Source: Nitrospirota bacterium
GTDB lineage: Bacteria > Nitrospirota > Thermodesulfovibrionia > Thermodesulfovibrionales > UBA6898
Direction: 5' to 3'
DNA length: 64,000 nucleotides
NCBI GenBank assembly: GCA_021814475.1
Contig: JAKAIE010000001.1
Location: forward strand, 59,872-123,871
This document shows, one piece after another, positions 60,281 through 64,000 of the stretch. The notes beneath the pieces are model-generated. The model saw nothing but the letters and a program-made list of their open reading frames with translations. It made no database searches and was not told the DNA's origin. Numbering within the stretch: the stretch's first letter is position 1; each line of letters begins with the position of its first letter. The position numbers were made by a program, and so were the translations under genes.

Positions 60281-60481
60281 CTAGGCTCTGTTCACCTTGA
60301 CGGCCTTGGGGCCTTTCGGGCCGTCTTCGACCTCGAATGTCACTTCCTGGCCCTCAGCAAGTGTCTTAAAACCATCGGACTGGATTTCGGAATAGTGGAC
60401 AAATACATCGCCTCCGCCATCCTTCGTGATGAAACCAAATCCCTTGGCTTCATTGAACCACTTTACTGTTCCCTTCTGCAT
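60281..60481 (-). CDS. cspA: Cold-shock domain protein
   Basis: A 66-residue cold-shock protein: [20 protein letters not shown], with RNP1 (KGFGFI) and RNP2-like DVFVHYSEI, ending [10 protein letters not shown]. It binds single-stranded RNA and DNA and melts structures. Start at 60481 has AGGAGG nine bases upstream; a longer frame extends upstream without similarity. The leader of about 100 or more bases contains an intrinsic terminator, see the separate entry. Confidence 0.95.
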   Translation of the reverse strand: MQKGTVKWFNEAKGFGFITKDGGGDVFVHYSEIQSDGFKTLAEGQEVTFEVEDGPKGPKAVKVNRA

Positions 60482-60526
60482 ACTGCTGACCTCCTGAAAA
60501 ATTATTGAGTGTTCCAGCCCTGTCAT

Positions 60527-60561
60527 AAAAAAAAGCCACAAAGCTCAAAGTCTTTGCGGCT
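60527..60561 (-). terminator. Intrinsic terminator inside the cspA 5' leader
   Basis: Minus strand AGCCGCAAAG and CTTTGTGGCT pair over 10 positions with one G-U, loop of 8, then a run of eight T (plus A run 60527-60534). It lies 46 bases before the cspA start codon, while the nearest promoter-like element (GATATAACT region near 60596-60604) is farther upstream. This geometry fits transcription attenuation. Confidence 0.75.
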
Positions 60562-60695
60562 GATGACTACGACAAAAACTTCCGGAACTAGGAAAGTTAT
60601 ATCATAGAAAACAGGGAAAAAGCAACAGAAAAAGCATTGCTCATTCCGGAGGAGAATAGCCATTCCGATGCGGGTGATTCCGCTATAATAGACCT

Positions 60696-62510
60696 ATGAC
60701 CAATCTGGATCAGGAGATCGCGCAGGCTGAGGGCAGTTCACGCACGCGCCGCGCGCTGGTGCTTTTCGGCATCCTTTGCGCCCTGACCGGCGTTGTGGGA
60801 GGGTTCATCTACTGGACACTGCTCGACCTGCCGAAGGTGAACTCGGTCGAGGAATATGTGCCGATGGAGTCCTCCAAGGTTTATTCGACAGACAAGAAGC
60901 TGCTTGCAGAATTCTATTATGAGCGCAGGACCTTCGTTCCCCATTACAAAATTCCGGACCATGTGAAGAAGGCCTTTATAGCAATCGAAGACGCCCGGTT
61001 CTATCACCATCCGGGGGTCGACCTGGTGGGGACCCTGCGGGCGCTGGTCCATGACGTGCGTGCCGGGGGCATGGTCCAGGGCGGATCGACGATCACGCAG
61101 CAGCTGGCGAAGATGCTCTTTCTGAAGCCGGAGAAGTCGCTCGCCCGGAAGGTCAGGGAGGCTGTCCTCTCTTTCCAGATCGAGAAGCGGTATACCAAGG
61201 ACGAGATCCTCGGCATTTATCTGAACCAGACCTATTTCGGGACAAGGTCTTTCGGCATCGAGGCGGCCAGCCAGACCTATTTCGGCAAGTCGGTCGGCGA
61301 CCTGACGGTCGGGGAGGCCGCACTTCTGGCATCTCTGCCGAAGGCGCCTTCCCAGTACTCGCCTTTCAGAAATCCTGAGAAATCAAAAGACCGCCGCGCG
61401 GTCGTCCTTCAGGCGATGCGGAACCAGAAATTCATAACCGAGGACCAGTACCAGAGCGCCCTCCGGGAGCCGATCCCTACCGCTCCGCACTTCAGAAAGT
61501 ATGAGGCCCCGTATTTCGTCGAGATCCTCCGGCAGAAGCTGGAGCACAAATACGGCACTGGCATCTATACCTCCGGGTATAAGATTTATTCGTCAATCGA
61601 CTTTCGTCTGCAGCAGATAGCGGAGGAGGCGCTCCGGCAGGGCGTTGAGAACCTCGAAAAGCGGGTAAAACCCGGGGTGCAGGCGGCGTTGGTGGCTGTG
61701 GATCTGAGGACAGGGTATATCAGGGCGATGGTCGGCGGATTCGATTTCTGGGACAACCAGTTCAACCGGGCGACCCAGGCGCTGAGGCAGCCGGGCTCGT
61801 CCTTTAAGCCCTTTGTCTACGCGACCGCCCTTGAGCAGGGAATGTCCTCGGATGATGCCGTGCAGGACAGTCCGATATCCTTCAGGGGGGCCAGGCCTGG
61901 CCAGATCTGGTCCCCCAGGAATTATGACGGAAAGTATAACGGGACCGTCACGCTGAAGACCGCTTTGGCGCGTTCCCTGAATGCCGCGACCGTCCGCCTC
62001 ACAAGCAGGGTTGGTATCGACAACGTGATCGCCACGGCAAGGAAGCTCGGCATTACAACCCCTCTTCAGCCTTATATGCCGATAGCCCTCGGGGCATCGG
62101 ATGTAACGCTTCTCGAAATGGTAGGAGCGTACTCGACCTTCTCGAACGGCAGGAAGCCGGAACTTATCCCCTACGAGAGGATTGAGGACAGGGACGGAGT
62201 CGTTGTCGAGGAGATGAACCCGAGGCTGAGTGACCTCCTTGAAGAGGGGGTTGTTGCGGACATGAAGAAGATGCTCCGCGCCGTGGTGACAGAAGGGACC
62301 GCGGTAAAGGCGAAATCGATCGAGCGGATGGTCTACGGCAAGACCGGAACCACGAACGATTATACGGATGCCTGGTTTATCGGCTTCGATGACCGGTTGG
62401 CCGTGGGAGTCTGGGTCGGCCGTGACAACCACAAGCCGATAGGCCCAAAGGAGACGGGCGCCTCGGCGGCCCTCCCGATCTGGATGGAGTTCATGAAACA
62501 GGCAGAGTAG
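60696..62510 (+). CDS. Penicillin-binding protein 1A
   Basis: A 604-residue class A penicillin-binding protein. A single membrane helix (about 22-42) precedes the GT51 domain with EDARFYHHPGVD, GGSTITQQLAKML and IEKRYTKDEILGIYLNQTYF. The transpeptidase domain has the serine motif SSFKPF, the SxN-type SLN and KTGTTND. It polymerises and crosslinks peptidoglycan in the periplasm. TATAAT ends 6 bases before the ATG and there is no ribosome binding site. It is shorter than Escherichia coli PBP1A, lacking the OB insert. Confidence 0.94.
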   Translation: MTNLDQEIAQAEGSSRTRRALVLFGILCALTGVVGGFIYWTLLDLPKVNSVEEYVPMESSKVYSTDKKLLAEFYYERRTFVPHYKIPDHVKKAFIAIEDARFYHHPGVDLVGTLRALVHDVRAGGMVQGGSTITQQLAKMLFLKPEKSLARKVREAVLSFQIEKRYTKDEILGIYLNQTYFGTRSFGIEAASQTYFGKSVGDLTVGEAALLASLPKAPSQYSPFRNPEKSKDRRAVVLQAMRNQKFITEDQYQSALREPIPTAPHFRKYEAPYFVEILRQKLEHKYGTGIYTSGYKIYSSIDFRLQQIAEEALRQGVENLEKRVKPGVQAALVAVDLRTGYIRAMVGGFDFWDNQFNRATQALRQPGSSFKPFVYATALEQGMSSDDAVQDSPISFRGARPGQIWSPRNYDGKYNGTVTLKTALARSLNAATVRLTSRVGIDNVIATARKLGITTPLQPYMPIALGASDVTLLEMVGAYSTFSNGRKPELIPYERIEDRDGVVVEEMNPRLSDLLEEGVVADMKKMLRAVVTEGTAVKAKSIERMVYGKTGTTNDYTDAWFIGFDDRLAVGVWVGRDNHKPIGPKETGASAALPIWMEFMKQAE

Positions 62511-62542
62511 GCTGCCTATCCGTCTAAAGCTCAAATTATAAA

Positions 62543-62571
62543 TTGACATTTGAAATGGCCTTCAATAAAGT
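62543..62571 (+). promoter_or_regulatory. Promoter of the truncated histidine kinase gene
   Basis: TTGACA (62543-62548), 17-base spacer, TAAAGT (62566-62571). The start codon is 19 bases beyond, with GGGGGGG just before it. Confidence 0.65.
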
Positions 62572-62589
62572 GTAATGAAAGGGGGGGCC

Positions 62590-64000
62590 ATGTTAGACAG
62601 GACTCAGGGCCGGAACTTTGATGAGACGCCTGAAAAATGCGCGCGCTATTTCAGGAATCTTTTAGAACATGCGGGTGATGCCATCTTCGTGCTGGACGCT
62701 GACTCCGGAAGGGTCGTAGACTGCAACAGGCGCGCCTGCGATTCCCTCGGGTATACAAGGGAAGAATTGTATCGCATGTCCGTTCCGGATATAGATCTGC
62801 GTTATAAAGTGCAGGAAGTGAGAGATCTCTGGGAGCGGCTCAGGCCCGACGATCCGGTGACGATCGAAGGGCTTCACAGGCGAAAAGACGGGTCAGTCTT
62901 CCCGGTCGAGGTGAGGATCGTGCTTTTGGACCAGTCCGAGCCGAAGCTTGTCATGTCGATCGTCCGCGATATTACGTCTCGGACTGTTGTTGAAAAGGCG
63001 CTGGTCGAGAGCGAAAAGAAGCTTCGGGATATTGCCACGCATATGGGGGAAGGGCTGTATGTCCTGGATGCTGAGGGCCATATCACCTTTATGAATACAG
63101 CGGCCGAGCAGCTTCTCGGTTGGAGCATGGCCGACCTGGAAGGGAAGAACGCCCATAGCATTGTGCATCACTGCAGGCAGGACGGCGTGCCCCTCGCACT
63201 GTCGGACTGTCCCATCCGGAAGGTGATCGAGAGCGGACAGCAGTTCACCTCGTCTGAGGAAGTATTTGTCCGGAAAGACGGCGCTGTCTTTCCGGTATCG
63301 ATAATCGCGAGCCCGATCATCGAGGACGGCCGGATCGTCGCCTCCGTGGCCACCTTCAGGGACATCACCGAAATGAAACGGATGCAACGGGAGCTGGCCA
63401 AGATCCAGAAACTCGAATCTGTGGGTACGCTTGCCGGGGGTATTGCGCACGATTTCAACAACCTCCTGCAGGCGATCCTCGGACATATATCTCTTGCAAA
63501 GCTCTATACCGATCCTTCGGGAACCGCCTATCAGCAGCTGACAAGGGCCGAAGACGCCTCGGAACAGGCGCGTGAACTCAGCTTCAGGCTTCTGACATTC
63601 GCGAAGGGAGGGGAGCCGTTCAGGAAGGTGGCTTCAATGGCGGATCTGCTGCGGCAGACGGTGGAACTCTCCCTGAGCGGTTCAAACGTCGCGGCTGTCT
63701 TTATTATACCCGATGATCTCCGGCTCGTCCGGATCGACGAGGGACAGATGCGTCAGGTGATCAGCAATCTGAGCGTCAATGCCCTGGAGGCGATGCCGAA
63801 CGGAGGCGTGTTGACGGTTGCGGCGGAGAATGCCGTGCTGGACGGGAAAGAGGGGCTGCCGGTCAGGACCGGCGACTATCTTCACATCTCGTTCAGCGAC
63901 ACAGGGTGCGGCATCCCTTCAAAGCAGATTTCCCTGATATTCGACCCGTACTTTACCACCAAGATGATGGGAAGCGAAAAGGGGATGGGGCTCGGCCTTT
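62590..64000 (+). CDS. PAS-PAS sensor histidine kinase (partial, runs off the window)
   Basis: The first 470 residues are present and no stop is reached. Two PAS domains (about 22-135 and 145-265) are followed by the H-box GIAHDFNNLLQ and the ATPase domain (SVNALEAMPNGG, DTGCGIPSKQ, GMGLGL). There is no membrane segment in this part, so it appears cytosolic. The H-box subclass is the same as in the hybrid kinase at 12.9-15.2 kb; a receiver domain may follow outside the window. Confidence 0.92.
   Translation, partial: MLDRTQGRNFDETPEKCARYFRNLLEHAGDAIFVLDADSGRVVDCNRRACDSLGYTREELYRMSVPDIDLRYKVQEVRDLWERLRPDDPVTIEGLHRRKDGSVFPVEVRIVLLDQSEPKLVMSIVRDITSRTVVEKALVESEKKLRDIATHMGEGLYVLDAEGHITFMNTAAEQLLGWSMADLEGKNAHSIVHHCRQDGVPLALSDCPIRKVIESGQQFTSSEEVFVRKDGAVFPVSIIASPIIEDGRIVASVATFRDITEMKRMQRELAKIQKLESVGTLAGGIAHDFNNLLQAILGHISLAKLYTDPSGTAYQQLTRAEDASEQARELSFRLLTFAKGGEPFRKVASMADLLRQTVELSLSGSNVAAVFIIPDDLRLVRIDEGQMRQVISNLSVNALEAMPNGGVLTVAAENAVLDGKEGLPVRTGDYLHISFSDTGCGIPSKQISLIFDPYFTTKMMGSEKGMGLGL

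Noticed and set aside
61593..62549. 318-codon minus-strand frame
   Set aside because: Antisense to the transpeptidase domain of PBP1A.

Overview
The window reads as the chromosome of a GC-rich, Gram-negative, probably anaerobic bacterium with lipoprotein-sorting genes (LolE/LolD), c-type cytochromes, a futalosine-type menaquinone gene pair, BioW-type biotin synthesis, a GH57 glucanotransferase and many multidomain histidine kinases. This mix fits Nitrospirota or the former deltaproteobacteria best; that placement is inference from gene content. No rRNA, phage, insertion sequence or CRISPR array is visible. Most genes sit in compact operons with ATGA or TGATG overlaps.

Layout. 1-3,022: a PepSY gene end, a COG4705 membrane protein and an OmpR/EnvZ-type pair of proteobacterial style, joined to the rest through 300 bases of gene scraps. 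3,331-10,784: a membrane glycosyltransferase, a YeeE/YedE sulfur transporter, then an operon of TusA-like protein, FAD oxidoreductase, B12-binding radical SAM enzyme and M20 peptidase. 10,781-16,000 (minus): CheD, a thioredoxin-CcdA fusion, and a PstS-like binding protein overlapping a hybrid kinase. 16,129-25,400: mnmA, then minus-strand lipid kinase-bioW-bioB, a MshEN protein, acylphosphatase, hemerythrin, nadC, a repetitive membrane protein and valS. 25,392-33,719: a response regulator, FmdB protein, 5'-nucleotidase, rimI-tsaB and znuABC with an MFS transporter. 33,844-40,986: tRNA-Ser(CGA), lysS-lolE-lolD-tsaD-proB. 40,990-42,900: a small accessory island (hsdS remnant, RhuM-Fic protein, antitoxin-like genes). 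42,939-48,177: GH57, a VCBS-like protein, uppS, cdsA. 48,178-52,850: a probable structured small RNA, an Arg/Asp-rich exported protein, tRNA-Ser(GGA), gatB-gatA and a scrap of a type IIL restriction-methylase. 52,943-64,000: yqeY, an SspB-like adaptor, transketolase, a DUF1573-cytochrome gene with an in-frame TGA, mqnP-ubiX, a TSP1-repeat exported protein, cspA, PBP1A and a truncated kinase.

Most notable observations: (1) the DUF1573-cytochrome c gene has an in-frame TGA exactly at the conserved first cysteine of the DUF1573 CGC motif, followed 22 nt later by a hairpin loop in the place and size of a bacterial SECIS element, so it is a candidate selenoprotein; (2) a four-hairpin RNA with its own sigma-70-like promoter and U-tract terminator lies on the minus strand at 48.3-48.4 kb; (3) an intrinsic terminator sits inside the cspA leader, suggesting cold-shock attenuation; (4) about ten genes have a -10 box only 3-7 nt before the start codon and no Shine-Dalgarno, suggesting frequent leaderless transcripts.
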